Source of the DNA: Candidatus Avispirillum faecium
GTDB lineage: Bacteria; Bacillota; Clostridia; Oscillospirales; CAG-272
Length of the DNA stretch: 64,000 bases
Assembly (NCBI GenBank): GCA_904396155.1
Contig: CAJFOI010000030.1
Coordinates: forward strand, 1 to 64,000
Reading direction: 5' to 3'
This document shows, piece after piece, positions 26,032 through 35,935 of the stretch (its first letter is position 1; each line of letters begins with the position of its first letter). The position numbers and the translations under genes are program-made. A model generated the notes under the pieces. It was not told the origin of the DNA, did no database searches, and saw only the letters and a list, made by a program, of their open reading frames with translations.

Positions 26032-26346
26032 ATGAAAAAGGTTCATGTAAAGCGCGACGATACAGTCATCATCGTGTCCGGAGACGACAAGGGCAAGACC
26101 GGCAAGGTTTTGCAGGTATCTCCCAAAGAGGGCAAGATCATTGTCGAGGGGATCAATATCGTCAAGAAGCATGTAAAACCCCGTCCGCCCCAGGAAAACG
26201 GCGGCATCGTAGAGGCAGAGGGCGCATTTTACGCCTGCAAGGCGCAGCTGTACTGCAGCAAGTGCAAAAAGGCGACCCGTGCAAAATACAAGATCGACGG
26301 GGATCAGAAAAAGAGAGTCTGCGCGAAATGCGGCGCAGAGCTTTAA
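26032..26346 (+). CDS. rplX: 50S ribosomal protein L24 with C-terminal zinc-ribbon cysteines
   Basis: The 104-residue protein has the KOW core (VKRDDTVIIVSGDDKGKTGKV) and HVKPRPPQENGGI. The C-terminus carries CSKCKK and CAKCGAEL, two CxxC pairs about 20 residues apart, as in zinc-ribbon forms of ribosomal proteins. An extra Cys lies in YACKAQ. L24 starts assembly of the large subunit. Confidence 0.96.
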   Translation: MKKVHVKRDDTVIIVSGDDKGKTGKVLQVSPKEGKIIVEGINIVKKHVKPRPPQENGGIVEAEGAFYACKAQLYCSKCKKATRAKYKIDGDQKKRVCAKCGAEL

Positions 26347-26361
26347 GGGAGGGAAACGGAA

Positions 26362-26916
26362 ATGGCAAGAATCAAAGATCTGTATAAGTCCGACGTTGCT
26401 CCCGCCCTGATGACGAAATATCAGTACAAAAGCGTCATGGAGATTCCCAAGCTGGACAAAATCGTTGTCAACGTGGGTGCGGGCGACGCGAAGGACAATT
26501 CCAAGGTGATCGACACCATTGTCAGCGAGCTGACGGCGATCACCGGACAGAAGGCTGTCCCCACATATGCGAGAAAGTCCGTGGCAAACTTCAAGCTGCG
26601 GGAAGGCATGAAGATCGGCGCAAAAGTCACTCTGCGGGGGGAGATCATGTACGAGTTTGTAGACCGCCTCTTCAATTTTGCCCTGCCCCGGGTACGTGAC
26701 TTCAAGGGCATCAACCCCGACGCCTTCGACGGGCGCGGCAACTACGCCCTGGGTCTGAAGGAGCAGCTGATTTTCCCGGAAATCGACTACGACAAGATCG
26801 ATAAGATCCGGGGAATGGATATTGTATTTGTAACCACGGCGAAAACAGACGCGGAAGCAAGAGATTTGCTGGGCATGCTGGGCGCACCCTTTGCAAAGGA
26901 AGGAGCAGAGAAGTAA
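26362..26916 (+). CDS. rplE: 50S ribosomal protein L5
   Basis: The 184-residue protein has [31 protein letters not shown] and [29 protein letters not shown]. It binds 5S rRNA in the central protuberance. It ends two bases before the S14 start. Confidence 0.98.
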   Translation: MARIKDLYKSDVAPALMTKYQYKSVMEIPKLDKIVVNVGAGDAKDNSKVIDTIVSELTAITGQKAVPTYARKSVANFKLREGMKIGAKVTLRGEIMYEFVDRLFNFALPRVRDFKGINPDAFDGRGNYALGLKEQLIFPEIDYDKIDKIRGMDIVFVTTAKTDAEARDLLGMLGAPFAKEGAEK

Positions 26917-26917
26917 G

Positions 26918-27103
26918 ATGGCAAAAAAAGCAATGATTCTCAAGCAGCAGAAGAAGCAAAAGTATTCCACCAGGGAATACACGCGCTGCAAGATCTGCGG
27001 ACGGCCTCATTCTTACCTGCGCAAGTACGGGATCTGCCGTATCTGCTTCCGGGAGCTTGCCTATAAGGGCGAGATCCCTGGCGTTCGCAAGGCGAGCTGG
27101 TAA
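26918..27103 (+). CDS. rpsN: 30S ribosomal protein S14, zinc-binding type Z
   Basis: The 61-residue protein has [33 protein letters not shown], the CxxC-x12-CxxC zinc site of the short Z form. The start at ATG 26918 follows AGGAGC, which lies inside the end of rplE. The ORF upstream of this Met is not counted. Confidence 0.97.
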   Translation: MAKKAMILKQQKKQKYSTREYTRCKICGRPHSYLRKYGICRICFRELAYKGEIPGVRKASW

Positions 27104-27216
27104 GCAGGCTCCGCCCATCCCCACAGAAAGGAATTCCCGGTGGGAATTAACCGTCTGTGTGCGGCCGCCGCTGGCGGCAGCAAGACATTATACTTGCATG
27201 ACAGGAGGAAAAAACA

Positions 27217-27615
27217 ATGCAAATGTCAGACGTAATTGCGGATATGCTGACAAGAATCCGAAACGCAAACAACGCAAAGCACGATACAGTGGACATCCCT
27301 GCTTCCAATATGAAGAAAGCGATCGCGGACATATTGCTGGCAGAGGGCTACATCAAGGGCGTCCAGATCATCGAGGACGGCAAGCAGGGCGTGATCCGCA
27401 TCTCCCTCAAATATGAGGCGGGCAAGCAGAAGGTCATCCACGGCCTGCGCAGAGTGTCCAAGCCCGGTCTGCGGATCTATTCCAACTACGAGGATATGCC
27501 CAAGGTGATGAATGGTTTGGGCATCGCCATCGTATCCACTTCCAAGGGCATCATGACGGATAAGAAGGCAAGACGGGAAAAAGTCGGCGGCGAGATCCTC
27601 GCCTTTGTATGGTAA
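27217..27615 (+). CDS. rpsH: 30S ribosomal protein S8
   Basis: The 132-residue protein has [35 protein letters not shown] and ends [13 protein letters not shown]. In E. coli S8 represses the spc operon by binding near L5. The 113-base gap upstream contains two neat hairpins (AATTCCC/GGGAATT and GCCGCC/GGCGGC at about 27133-27180), worth noting in that light. Confidence 0.98.
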   Translation: MQMSDVIADMLTRIRNANNAKHDTVDIPASNMKKAIADILLAEGYIKGVQIIEDGKQGVIRISLKYEAGKQKVIHGLRRVSKPGLRIYSNYEDMPKVMNGLGIAIVSTSKGIMTDKKARREKVGGEILAFVW

Positions 27616-27633
27616 GAGAGGGGGAGAAGAGAA

Positions 27634-28173
27634 ATGTCAAGAATCGGAAGAGAACCCATTACCATCCCTGCCGGCGTTGAAGTCACCCTGGGCGAAGGCA
27701 ACCTGGTCACTGTAAAGGGCCCGCTGGGCACTCTGAGCGAGCGGATGCACCAGAGCATGACCATCACCCGGGACGGCGATGTGCTCACCGTTACACGCCC
27801 GAACGACGAAAAGGAAATGAAAAGTCTCCACGGGCTCACCCGCGCACTGCTGTTCAACATGGTGCAGGGCGTGACCCAGGGCTATTCCAAGAAGCTGGAG
27901 ATCAACGGCGTGGGCTACCGTGCCGAGAAAACCGGCAACAAGCTGAACCTGAAGCTGGGCTTCTCCCACGACGTGATCTTTGAAGAGAAAGACAGCGTGA
28001 CTTTTGAAGTGCCGGATGCAAATACGGTGATCGTGAAGAGCCCCAGCAAGCAGAAGTGCGGGGAGATCGCAGCACAGATCCGGAAGAAGAGACCGCCGGA
28101 GCCGTACCTTGGCAAGGGCGTGAAGTATGACACCGAGCACATCCGCCGCAAGGCCGGAAAAGCCGGTAAATAA
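27634..28173 (+). CDS. rplF: 50S ribosomal protein L6
   Basis: The 179-residue two-domain protein has MSRIGREPITIPAGVEV, VTVKGPLGTLSE, the INGVGYRA repeat centre and the end RRKAGKAGK. It binds near the sarcin-ricin loop. Confidence 0.98.
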   Translation: MSRIGREPITIPAGVEVTLGEGNLVTVKGPLGTLSERMHQSMTITRDGDVLTVTRPNDEKEMKSLHGLTRALLFNMVQGVTQGYSKKLEINGVGYRAEKTGNKLNLKLGFSHDVIFEEKDSVTFEVPDANTVIVKSPSKQKCGEIAAQIRKKRPPEPYLGKGVKYDTEHIRRKAGKAGK

Positions 28174-28191
28174 GGAAAGGAGGCGGCAGGT

Positions 28192-28551
28192 ATGATAGCG
28201 AAACGGGACAGAAACCAGCAGCGGCTGAGAAGACACCGCCGGGTGCGCGGAAAGATCAGCGGCACAGCGGCACGGCCCAGGCTGTGTGTATACCGTTCCA
28301 ACAAAAACATTTACGCACAGATCATCGACGATGTGAAGGGCGTAACCTTAGTCTCCGCATCCACCTTGGAAGCAGGCTTCGAAGGAGCTACCGGCAACAA
28401 GGAAGCGGCAAAGAAGGTGGGACAGAAGCTGGCGGAAAAGGCGCTGGCGGCAGGGATCGAAACAGTTGTATTTGACCGCGGGGGATATATCTATCACGGA
28501 CGTGTATCGGAGTTGGCAGACGGGGCGAGAGAAGCAGGACTGAAGTTCTGA
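28192..28551 (+). CDS. rplR: 50S ribosomal protein L18
   Basis: The 119-residue protein has the basic start ([18 protein letters not shown]), [21 protein letters not shown] and the end [26 protein letters not shown]. It binds 5S rRNA with L5. Confidence 0.98.
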   Translation: MIAKRDRNQQRLRRHRRVRGKISGTAARPRLCVYRSNKNIYAQIIDDVKGVTLVSASTLEAGFEGATGNKEAAKKVGQKLAEKALAAGIETVVFDRGGYIYHGRVSELADGAREAGLKF

Positions 28552-28621
28552 GGCTTTCGGCTGTACATCCGGTTTGTACACTGTTTAATGGAACAATTAA
28601 ACAAATATTAGGAGAAAAGAC

Positions 28622-29128
28622 ATGGCAAAAAATATTGACGCATCGACCATGGAGCTCCAGGAGCGTCTGGTCGCTGTAAACCGCGTGTCCAAGACGGTGA
28701 AGGGCGGACGCATCGCCCGCTTTGCAGCGCTGATGGTTGTCGGCGACGGCAACGGTCACGTAGGCTTCGGCCTGGGCAAGGCTGCGGAGGTGCCGGAGGC
28801 GATCCGCAAGGGCATTGAAGATGCGAAGAAGAACATGATCGAGGTACCGCTGAACGAGACCACCATCCCCCATGAGGTGCTGGGTGAATTCGGCGCGGGC
28901 AAGGTGCTGCTCAAGCCCGCGGCAGAAGGTACCGGGATCATTGCAGGCAAGACGGTGCGTGCCGTTGTGGAGCTGGCCGGCGTAAAGAACATCCGCGCAA
29001 AGAGCCTGCGTTCCAACAACCCCACCAATGTGATTAAGGCCACCATCGAGGGACTGAAGACCCTGCGGTCTGCGGAACAGGTGGCAAAGACCCGCGGCAT
29101 CAGCGTGCAGCAGGTCACGAAAGGCTAA
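28622..29128 (+). CDS. rpsE: 30S ribosomal protein S5
   Basis: The 168-residue protein has [36 protein letters not shown] and a standard C-terminal domain ([20 protein letters not shown]). S5 affects decoding accuracy at the mRNA entry. The 70-base gap before it has small hairpins but no gene. Confidence 0.98.
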   Translation: MAKNIDASTMELQERLVAVNRVSKTVKGGRIARFAALMVVGDGNGHVGFGLGKAAEVPEAIRKGIEDAKKNMIEVPLNETTIPHEVLGEFGAGKVLLKPAAEGTGIIAGKTVRAVVELAGVKNIRAKSLRSNNPTNVIKATIEGLKTLRSAEQVAKTRGISVQQVTKG

Positions 29129-29142
29129 GGGAGGGTGACGAT

Positions 29143-29316
29143 ATGACAAAGGTAACACTTTCCAGAAGCCTGATCGGAGCAAATCCGAAGCAAAAGGCAA
29201 CGGCTGCTTCCCTGGGACTGAAGAAGATCGGGGACAGCATCACCCATCAGGACGGACCCGTGCTGGATGGAAAGATCAAGGTGATCTCTCACCTTGTGAC
29301 CGTGGAGAAGGCGTAA
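29143..29316 (+). CDS. rpmD: 50S ribosomal protein L30
   Basis: The 57-residue protein has VTLSRSLIGANPKQKATAASLGLKKIGD and ends ISHLVTVEKA, the standard L30 pattern. It follows GGGAGGGTG. It sits in its usual place between rpsE and rplO. Confidence 0.97.
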   Translation: MTKVTLSRSLIGANPKQKATAASLGLKKIGDSITHQDGPVLDGKIKVISHLVTVEKA

Positions 29317-29363
29317 ACCACTCCAGACAAAAACGAATGATTTCAACGTAAGGAGGAAAAACC

Positions 29364-29810
29364 ATGAAGCTCCATGAACTTTCACCGGCACCAGGTTCTG
29401 CAAAGCAGGTGTGGCGCAAAGGCAGAGGCCCCGGAAGCGGAAACGGCAAAACTGCCGGCAGAGGGCACAAAGGCCAGAATGCCCGCAGCGGCGGCGGCGT
29501 GCGCCTGGGGTTTGAGGGCGGTCAGCTGCCCCTTTACAGAAAGCTTCCCAAAAGAGGCTTCAACAATATTCGCTTTGCAACGCAGTATGCAATTGTGAAT
29601 ATCGGAACGCTCAACGAAAAGTTTGCAGACGGTGATACGGTCAATCTGGAAACGCTGCTGGACAGAAAAATTGTCCGCAAGGGCCTGGATGGACTGAAAG
29701 TGCTGGGAAGCGGCGAACTCACCAAGAAATTAACTGTTGTGGCGGCTGTCTTTTCGGGTACGGCAAAGGAAAAGATCGAAGCGGCAGGTGGAAAGGCCGA
29801 GGTGAAGTAA
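29364..29810 (+). CDS. rplO: 50S ribosomal protein L15
   Basis: The 148-residue protein has [14 protein letters not shown], a Gly/Arg-rich extension ([19 protein letters not shown]), [17 protein letters not shown] and a normal C-terminal fold. It ends one base before the secY start. Confidence 0.98.
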   Translation: MKLHELSPAPGSAKQVWRKGRGPGSGNGKTAGRGHKGQNARSGGGVRLGFEGGQLPLYRKLPKRGFNNIRFATQYAIVNIGTLNEKFADGDTVNLETLLDRKIVRKGLDGLKVLGSGELTKKLTVVAAVFSGTAKEKIEAAGGKAEVK

Positions 29811-29811
29811 G

Positions 29812-31113
29812 GTGTTCCAGACGATTAAAAACGCTTGGAAAATCGACGATCTGCGCAAGAAGATCGTATTTGCGCTGTTTATCCTGCTGCTGTACAGGAT
29901 CGGCGCACAGATCCCGGTCCCCTTTCTCACGGCGGATCTGGCAACGAGCATGAACGAACAGACGGCGGGATCCATCCTGCAGTATATGAACATTCTGTCC
30001 GGCGGCGCGTTTTCTCAAGCGACGCTGTTTGCGCTGGGAATATCGCCCTATATCACCGCATCCATCGTAATTCAGCTGCTTACAGTGGCCATCCCTCCCC
30101 TGGAGCGTCTTGCAAAAGAGGGAGAGGACGGCAAAAAGAAGCTCAATCAGATCACCCGGTATGTCACCGTGGCGTTGGCACTGCTGACGGCCGTCGGTTA
30201 CTATTTCATGCTCCGGGGATATGACTATCTGACCGACACGGGCGCGTTTGCCGCCGTGGTCATCATCGCCTGCTACTGCGCGGGCTCCTCGCTTGTCATG
30301 TGGCTGGCGGAGAAGATCAACGAAAGCGGTATCGGAAACGGCATCTCGCTGATCCTGTTTGCGAACATCGTTTCCAGAGGCCCCAGCATTGTGGCAACTC
30401 TGTGGAACTATGCTGCCGGCAACATTGAGGGCACCCCTCAGTGGCTGGGGATTATCATCGCTGTCGCTTCCGTTATCATCGGTATTCTGATGGTGATGCT
30501 CATTGTGTTTATCACCAATTCCGAACGCCGTCTGCCTGTGCAGTATGCAAAGAAGGTCGTGGGACGGAAGATGTACGGCGGACAGAATTCCACGCTGCCC
30601 ATCAAGCTGAACAATACCGGCGTTATGCCCATCATCTTTGCAAGCTCCATCGTCAGCATTCCTGCGACGATCGGTCTGTTTGTCGACTATCATGACTCTG
30701 CGTTCTGGACGGGTTTCTTCAATCTGTTTGACAGCGGCTCCGTTGTCTATGCGATTCTCACGTTCCTATTGATTATCGCATTCGCATACTTCTACATTTT
30801 GATTTCCTTCAATCCGGTAGAGGTGTCCAACAACCTGAAGAAAAACGGCGGGTCCATTCCCGGGATTCGTCCCGGAAAGCCCACTTCCGATTACATCAAG
30901 CGGGTGCTGAACCGGATCACGCTGATCGGCGCGATTTTCCTGGGCTTTATCGCCGTGTTCCCCATGGTGATCAACCTGGTGTCCGGCGGGAAAATGGCGG
31001 GACTTGCCTTCGGCGGCTCCTCCATTATCATCGTTGTCGGTGTCATCATTGAAACGGCACGGGAGATCGAAGGACAGATGACCATGCGTCATTACAAGGG
31101 CTTTTTGGAGTAA
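29812..31113 (+). CDS. secY: Protein translocase subunit SecY
   Basis: The 433-residue channel protein has ten predicted membrane segments. It has the start KIDDLRKKIVFALFILLLYRIGAQIPVP, the plug region (SGGAFSQATLFALGISPYITASI), LAKEGEDGKKKLNQITRY and the late IPGIRPGKPTSDYIKRVLNRIT cytoplasmic loop. It forms the Sec pore with SecE and SecG. It starts at GTG 29812 directly after rplO. Confidence 0.98.
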   Translation: MFQTIKNAWKIDDLRKKIVFALFILLLYRIGAQIPVPFLTADLATSMNEQTAGSILQYMNILSGGAFSQATLFALGISPYITASIVIQLLTVAIPPLERLAKEGEDGKKKLNQITRYVTVALALLTAVGYYFMLRGYDYLTDTGAFAAVVIIACYCAGSSLVMWLAEKINESGIGNGISLILFANIVSRGPSIVATLWNYAAGNIEGTPQWLGIIIAVASVIIGILMVMLIVFITNSERRLPVQYAKKVVGRKMYGGQNSTLPIKLNNTGVMPIIFASSIVSIPATIGLFVDYHDSAFWTGFFNLFDSGSVVYAILTFLLIIAFAYFYILISFNPVEVSNNLKKNGGSIPGIRPGKPTSDYIKRVLNRITLIGAIFLGFIAVFPMVINLVSGGKMAGLAFGGSSIIIVVGVIIETAREIEGQMTMRHYKGFLE

Positions 31114-31147
31114 GGCGATGCCGGACAAGGAAAGGCTTGGTTGTGAT

Positions 31148-31798
31148 ATGAGACCCATACAGCTGATTCTTCTGGGCGCGCCGGGAGCCGGAAAGGGAAC
31201 CCAGGCCAGCGTCATTTCGGAGAAGTACCACATTCCCACGATATCCACCGGCGCGCTGATCCGAGAGGCCATTGCCCGGCAGACGCCCCTGGGTATGAGC
31301 GCTAAGAAGTATATCGACGCCGGCGCGCTGGTGCCGGATCAGGTGGTGATCGACATGATCCAGGATCGGCTCTCCCAGCCGGACTGCGCCGATGGCTTTA
31401 TTTTGGACGGATTTCCCCGTACCGTGCCCCAGGCACAGGCGCTGGAGGAGATGGGAGTTTCCATTACAGATGTAATCAGCATCGAGGTGCCGGATGAGGA
31501 GATTCAAAAGCGGATGGAGGGCCGGCGCATCTGCAGTGTCTGCGGCGCCACCTTCCATGTGGAACACAATCCTTCTCCGGCAGGAGATCGGTGTCCCTGC
31601 GGCGGTATGCTCACGGTGCGCAGCGACGACGACCCTGCTGTGGTGGCAAGCCGGCTTGCCACCTATCACAGCATGACGGAGCCGCTGAAGGAGTATTATG
31701 CAAAGAAGGGTCTTTTGAAGATCGTCCAGGGACAGAAGCAAATCGCCGATACCACTGCCCACACGCTGGCTGCGCTGGCGTCTCGGGGCGGAAGGTAA
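31148..31798 (+). CDS. adk: Adenylate kinase
   Basis: The enzyme balances ATP, ADP and AMP. The 216-residue long form has the P-loop GAPGAGKGTQ (near 10-19), ISTGALIREAI, DGFPRTVPQAQAL and a LID with cysteines (ICSVC...RCPCGG), probably a zinc site. The second pair is CPC rather than the usual CxxC. ATG 31148 gives the standard N-terminus MRPIQLILLG; ATG 31118 would add ten residues but has the closer GGAG-like site, so the start is open. Confidence 0.96.
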   Translation: MRPIQLILLGAPGAGKGTQASVISEKYHIPTISTGALIREAIARQTPLGMSAKKYIDAGALVPDQVVIDMIQDRLSQPDCADGFILDGFPRTVPQAQALEEMGVSITDVISIEVPDEEIQKRMEGRRICSVCGATFHVEHNPSPAGDRCPCGGMLTVRSDDDPAVVASRLATYHSMTEPLKEYYAKKGLLKIVQGQKQIADTTAHTLAALASRGGR

Positions 31799-31810
31799 GA
31801 AGGTGCTATC

Positions 31811-32566
31811 ATGATTTTTATTAAAAATCCTGAACAAATCAAAAAGATGCACCTCGCCGGCAGGATCACCGGCGAGGCCCTGGCCCTGGCCGGGGAAGCG
31901 GTACGGGAAGGGATCACCACCGCGCAACTGGACCGGATTATCCGCGCCCATATCGAAAAGTGCGGTGCCCGTCCTTCCTTTCTGGGGTACGGCGGGTTTC
32001 CCGGCAGCGCCTGCATCAGCATCAACGATGAAGTGATCCACGGCATTCCGTCATCGAAACGGTATCTGAAAGAGGGGGACATTGTAAAGATCGACGTGGG
32101 CGCCTGTATCGGCGGCTTTCACGGAGACAGTGCAAATACCTTTCCCGTGGGGAAGGTCAGCGAGGAGGCCCAGCGCCTCATCGATGTCACAAAGGCGTCC
32201 TTCTATGAAGGGGTGCGCGCTGCAGAGAAAGAACATGCCCGCATCGGCGACATCGGCGCCGCAGTGAACGGATATGTATCCCAGTTTGGTTTTTCCGTAG
32301 TGCGCAAGTATGTGGGGCACGGTGTGGGGCGGGAGCTCCACGAGGATCCCAGCGTCCCCAATTATGGAACGACGGGCCACGGCCCCCGGATCAGCCGGGG
32401 GATGGTGATTGCCATCGAGCCCATGGTGAACGCGGGCGTCTGCGGTGTGGTTGAGCAGCCCGACGGCTGGACGGTGCGCACAGCGGACGGAAAGCTGTCC
32501 GCCCATTACGAACACACGGTGGCCATCACCGAAGAGGGAGCGCTGCTCCTGACGAAGGTGGACTGA
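31811..32566 (+). CDS. map: Methionine aminopeptidase type I
   Basis: The 251-residue enzyme removes the initiator Met. The metal ligands are visible: Asp in VKIDVGACIGGFHGDSANT (two Asp), His in GHGVGRELHEDPSVPN, Glu in MVIAIEPMV and Glu in HYEHTVAITEEG. It lacks the N-terminal zinc finger found in type Ic enzymes. It sits between adk and infA as in most Firmicutes. Confidence 0.97.
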   Translation: MIFIKNPEQIKKMHLAGRITGEALALAGEAVREGITTAQLDRIIRAHIEKCGARPSFLGYGGFPGSACISINDEVIHGIPSSKRYLKEGDIVKIDVGACIGGFHGDSANTFPVGKVSEEAQRLIDVTKASFYEGVRAAEKEHARIGDIGAAVNGYVSQFGFSVVRKYVGHGVGRELHEDPSVPNYGTTGHGPRISRGMVIAIEPMVNAGVCGVVEQPDGWTVRTADGKLSAHYEHTVAITEEGALLLTKVD

Positions 32567-32569
32567 CCG

Positions 32570-32872
32570 GTGTATATGGGGGCGGTGGTCCGAAGCAGAT
32601 CGGGCCGGGACAGATACAGACTGTATGTAGTCATCGGCGTCACAGAGGACGGCCGCGTGCTGATCGCCGACGGCAGGCTGCACCCGCTGCAGCGGCCGAA
32701 GCGGAAAAATCTGCGGCATCTGACGGTGCTGGCAGCGGGACCGGCGGCGGGGTTTTCCTGGGACACGGACGACGCAGTATATGGATATCTGCAGGATTTT
32801 GAAAAAGCGCATAAAAATCATGAAGAGACTTTGCAGGAGAAACAGGAGCAAAGAGAACGGCGGAAAGCCTGA
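32570..32872 (+). CDS. KOW-domain RNA-binding protein (L14e/L6e-like)
   Basis: The 100-residue protein starts GAVVRSRSGRDRYRLYVVIGVTEDGRVLIADGRLHP, a KOW fold often found between map and infA in Clostridia. The C-terminal 35 residues are a charged helix. It probably acts on the ribosome or rRNA. It starts at GTG 32570, or at ATG 32576 two codons later, three bases after map. Confidence 0.85.
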   Translation: MYMGAVVRSRSGRDRYRLYVVIGVTEDGRVLIADGRLHPLQRPKRKNLRHLTVLAAGPAAGFSWDTDDAVYGYLQDFEKAHKNHEETLQEKQEQRERRKA

Positions 32873-32893
32873 GAAAGGTATGGATTTCAATTT

Positions 32894-33112
32894 ATGCCAA
32901 AGGATGATGTGATCGAATTCGAGGGTGTTGTTGTGGAAGCGTTGCCCAACGCCACCTTCAAGGTAAAGCTGCCCAATGAAATGATTGTGACGGCACACAT
33001 TTCCGGGAAGCTGCGTATGAACTATATCAAGATTCTGCCTGGCGACAAGGTGACGGTAGAGGTTTCCATCTACGACCCCACAAAGGGCAGGATCACCTGG
33101 CGTACAAAATGA
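32894..33112 (+). CDS. infA: Translation initiation factor IF-1
   Basis: The 72-residue OB-fold protein has [42 protein letters not shown] and ends GRITWRTK. It blocks the A site during initiation. The length and sequence are ordinary for the family. Confidence 0.98.
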   Translation: MPKDDVIEFEGVVVEALPNATFKVKLPNEMIVTAHISGKLRMNYIKILPGDKVTVEVSIYDPTKGRITWRTK

Positions 33113-33168
33113 TACAGCACAGGCTGTAGGCAGGCAAATCGGCAAATCAAAGAAAGGCGGTTGTTACT

Positions 33169-33282
33169 GTGAAAGTAAAACCTTCTGTAAAAAAGATCTG
33201 CGAGAAGTGCAAGATTATCAAGCGGCATGGCCGGGTAATGGTCATCTGCGAGAATCCCAAGCATAAGCAGAGACAGGGCTGA
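33169..33282 (+). CDS. rpmJ: 50S ribosomal protein L36
   Basis: The 37-residue protein starts at GTG 33169. It reads [20 protein letters not shown] and then [17 protein letters not shown], with the C, C, C, H zinc ligands of the zinc-bearing form. It was too short for the usual length cut-off but is unmistakable. Confidence 0.97.
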   Translation: MKVKPSVKKICEKCKIIKRHGRVMVICENPKHKQRQG

Positions 33283-33344
33283 GCCCGAGAGAAAGCACGC
33301 CCCCAGGGCAAAACCAACGAATCTGAAAGAGGTGAAAGAAAGCA

Positions 33345-33713
33345 ATGGCTCGTATATCCGGTGTCGATATTCCCAACCAGAAGCGCGTAGAGTATGCGCT
33401 CACATATATCTACGGAATCGGACTGAAAAGTTCCCAGGATATTCTTGCAAAAACCGGCATCAACCCCGACACGCGTGCAAAGGATCTCACCGAAGAGGAG
33501 ATTGCAAAGCTGCGTGACGAGATCGAGAACAATTACATGGTAGAGGGTGAGCTTCGCCGCGAGGTGGCAATGAACATCAAGCGTCTGGTAGAGATCAACT
33601 GCTATCGTGGTATCCGGCACAGAAAAGGTCTTCCCGTACGGGGACAGCGGACCAAGACCAACGCGAGGACCAGAAAGGGTCCGGCAAAGACCATCGCGAA
33701 CAAGAAGAAGTAA
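33345..33713 (+). CDS. rpsM: 30S ribosomal protein S13
   Basis: The 122-residue protein has [26 protein letters not shown] and the C-terminal [18 protein letters not shown] that contacts tRNA. The ribosome binding site is AGGTG. Confidence 0.98.
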   Translation: MARISGVDIPNQKRVEYALTYIYGIGLKSSQDILAKTGINPDTRAKDLTEEEIAKLRDEIENNYMVEGELRREVAMNIKRLVEINCYRGIRHRKGLPVRGQRTKTNARTRKGPAKTIANKKK

Positions 33714-33730
33714 AGGAGTGAGTTGATTTC

Positions 33731-34123
33731 ATGGCAAATGTAAAGAAAACCATTAAGAAGCGCCGCGACCGTAAAAATATTGAAAGCGGGGCCGCACACA
33801 TCCGCTCCAGCTTCAACAATACCATTATTACCATCACAGACCTGCACGGGAACGCCGTGTCCTGGGCGTCCGCGGGGGAGATGGGCTTTAAGGGTTCCAG
33901 AAAATCCACCCCTTATGCGGCCCAGACTGCTGCGGAAACCGCAGCAAAGCTGGCCATAGAGCATGGGATGAAAACGGTAGAGGTGTATGTAAAGGGTCCG
34001 GGAAGCGGACGGGAAGCAGCCATTCGTGCGCTCCAGACGGCCGGGCTGAACATCACCCTGATCAAAGACGTAACCCCCATTCCCCATAACGGTTGCCGCC
34101 CGCCCAAGCGCCGCCGTGTATAA
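33731..34123 (+). CDS. rpsK: 30S ribosomal protein S11
   Basis: The 130-residue protein has [30 protein letters not shown] and ends [16 protein letters not shown]. It lies at the platform near the mRNA exit. Confidence 0.98.
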   Translation: MANVKKTIKKRRDRKNIESGAAHIRSSFNNTIITITDLHGNAVSWASAGEMGFKGSRKSTPYAAQTAAETAAKLAIEHGMKTVEVYVKGPGSGREAAIRALQTAGLNITLIKDVTPIPHNGCRPPKRRRV

Positions 34124-34143
34124 CCTTTAAGGAGGAAGAATCA

Positions 34144-34770
34144 ATGGCAAGATATACAGGACCTTCCTGCAAGCTGTGCCGCAGAGAAGGAAAAAAGCTG
34201 TTTTTGAAGGGAGACCGCTGTCTCTCCGACAAATGCGCAGTATCCAGACGCGCGACGGTTCCCGGCCAGCATGGCGCAGGCCGCAAGACTGTAAAGGAAT
34301 ACGGTATGCAGCTGCGGGAGAAGCAGACTGCCCGCCGCTATTACGGTGTGCAGGAGAAGCAGTTCAAGAAATACTATGTGAAGGCGGACAAAAAGAGCGG
34401 AATCGCCGGTGAGAACCTTTTGTCCATTTTGGAGAGCCGTTACGACAATGCCGTATATCGGATGGGTCTGGCCTCCAGCCGGAAGGAAGCAAGACAGCTG
34501 GTGCGCCACGGGCACTTTACACTCAACGGGAAAAAGGCGAACATCCCTTCCATCCTTTTGAAGGTGGGCGACGTAATCGCGCTGCGGGAGAAGAGCCGTT
34601 CCAGTGAGAAGTTCAAGGAGCTCATCGAAGAGATGGCCAATGTAACGGCTCCCAAATGGCTGGATCTGAACAAGGATGCAGTGAGCGCCAAAGTGGTCGC
34701 AATGCCTGCCCGGGACGATGTGGACTTTGATTTCAACGAGCAGCTGATCATCGAGCTTTATTCCAAGTAA
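34144..34770 (+). CDS. rpsD: 30S ribosomal protein S4, zinc (C+) form
   Basis: The 208-residue protein begins [16 protein letters not shown]. The four Cys of CKLC...CLSDKC form the zinc site of the C+ type. The S4 RNA-binding domain follows ([36 protein letters not shown]). The start at ATG 34144 follows AAGGAGG. In B. subtilis rpsD is separate; here it lies in the alpha operon. Confidence 0.98.
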   Translation: MARYTGPSCKLCRREGKKLFLKGDRCLSDKCAVSRRATVPGQHGAGRKTVKEYGMQLREKQTARRYYGVQEKQFKKYYVKADKKSGIAGENLLSILESRYDNAVYRMGLASSRKEARQLVRHGHFTLNGKKANIPSILLKVGDVIALREKSRSSEKFKELIEEMANVTAPKWLDLNKDAVSAKVVAMPARDDVDFDFNEQLIIELYSK

Positions 34771-34774
34771 TAAC

Positions 34775-34826
34775 CTGCCTTGCTGCAACGTACAGGCGGT
34801 ACGAAAAAACGTCGGATGCAAGGCAG
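34775..34826 (+). promoter_or_regulatory. Structured interval between rpsD and rpoA
   Basis: A nine-pair stem CTGCCTTGC/GCAAGGCAG (34775-34783, 34818-34826) encloses the hairpin CGTAC/GTACG (34789-34793, 34799-34803). It is the main ordered element in the 152-base gap before rpoA. No T-run follows, so it is unlikely to be a simple terminator. Confidence 0.4.
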
Positions 34827-34922
34827 CTTCCGGCGTGCCGCATTTGGGTATTGCAGCCTCGTTCCTGCCCCTGCATGGGGCGTCAAAAGGATCTATGAAA
34901 GAAATTAGAGGAGGTTGTTACA

Positions 34923-35894
34923 ATGATCGAAATAGAAAAGCCGAATATCACGACGCTGAATGTAAGCGAGACGGGAGAATCGGGAACCTTCGTGGTAGAG
35001 CCTCTGGAAAGAGGATATGGGATCACCCTGGGCAACTCCCTGCGCCGGGTGCTGCTCAGCTCTCTGCCCGGTGTGGCCGTTACAAGCATCAAGATCGACG
35101 GCGTGCTCCACGAAATCTCCACCATCGACGGCGTGAAGGAAGACGTGACGGAGATTGTCCTGAATGTAAAAGGGATCACGGCGCGGCTGCACTCTGTAAC
35201 CACCAAAACGGTCATGCTGGATATGACCGGTCCCTGCGAAGTAACGGCGGGGGACATCCATCAGGATGCGGATATTGAGATCCTCAATCCGGAGCATCAC
35301 ATTGCGACTTTGGGGGAAAATGTGCGTCTGCATATGGAACTGAACTTTGCCAGAGGCAGAGGGTATGTCTCCCAGCAGCGGAACAAACAGGATTACCTGG
35401 ATGAGAACCAGGGGGTCAGCGCTCCGGTGGGGACCATCTTTACCGATTCCATCTTCACACCGGTGTACAATGTGAACTACAATGTGGAAAACACCCGTGT
35501 GGGGAACATCATAGACTTTGACAAGCTGACCATCGAGATATTGACCAATGGAACCATCTCGGCAAAAGAAGCGATTTCCCTGGGTGCCAAGATACTCAAC
35601 GAACATCTCAACCTGTTCGTGGATCTTTCAGACGAAGCGAAAAACGCGGAGATCATGGTGGAAAGCGTAGCGACAGTGAAGGAAAAAGTACTTGAGATGA
35701 CCATTGAGGAGCTTGACATGTCCGTTCGCAGCTTCAACTGCCTGAAGCGGGCGGGCATCGATACGGTAGAGGACCTGATCAATCGGACAGAGGACGAAAT
35801 GATCCGGGTTCGAAACCTTGGAAAGAAATCGCTGGAGGAAGTCATCGCGAAGCTGCATTCCCTCGGCCTGGAGCTGAAGAAAGAAGACGAGTGA
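34923..35894 (+). CDS. rpoA: RNA polymerase alpha subunit
   Basis: The 323-residue protein has the N-terminal dimer domain ([28 protein letters not shown]) and the C-terminal DNA/activator-binding domain ([16 protein letters not shown]-type segment [19 protein letters not shown], then [15 protein letters not shown]). The length is normal. The ribosome binding site is AGGAGG. Confidence 0.98.
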   Translation: MIEIEKPNITTLNVSETGESGTFVVEPLERGYGITLGNSLRRVLLSSLPGVAVTSIKIDGVLHEISTIDGVKEDVTEIVLNVKGITARLHSVTTKTVMLDMTGPCEVTAGDIHQDADIEILNPEHHIATLGENVRLHMELNFARGRGYVSQQRNKQDYLDENQGVSAPVGTIFTDSIFTPVYNVNYNVENTRVGNIIDFDKLTIEILTNGTISAKEAISLGAKILNEHLNLFVDLSDEAKNAEIMVESVATVKEKVLEMTIEELDMSVRSFNCLKRAGIDTVEDLINRTEDEMIRVRNLGKKSLEEVIAKLHSLGLELKKEDE

Positions 35895-35935
35895 GACTTT
35901 CCCAAAATTAGTATTGCGAAAAGGAGGATATGAAC

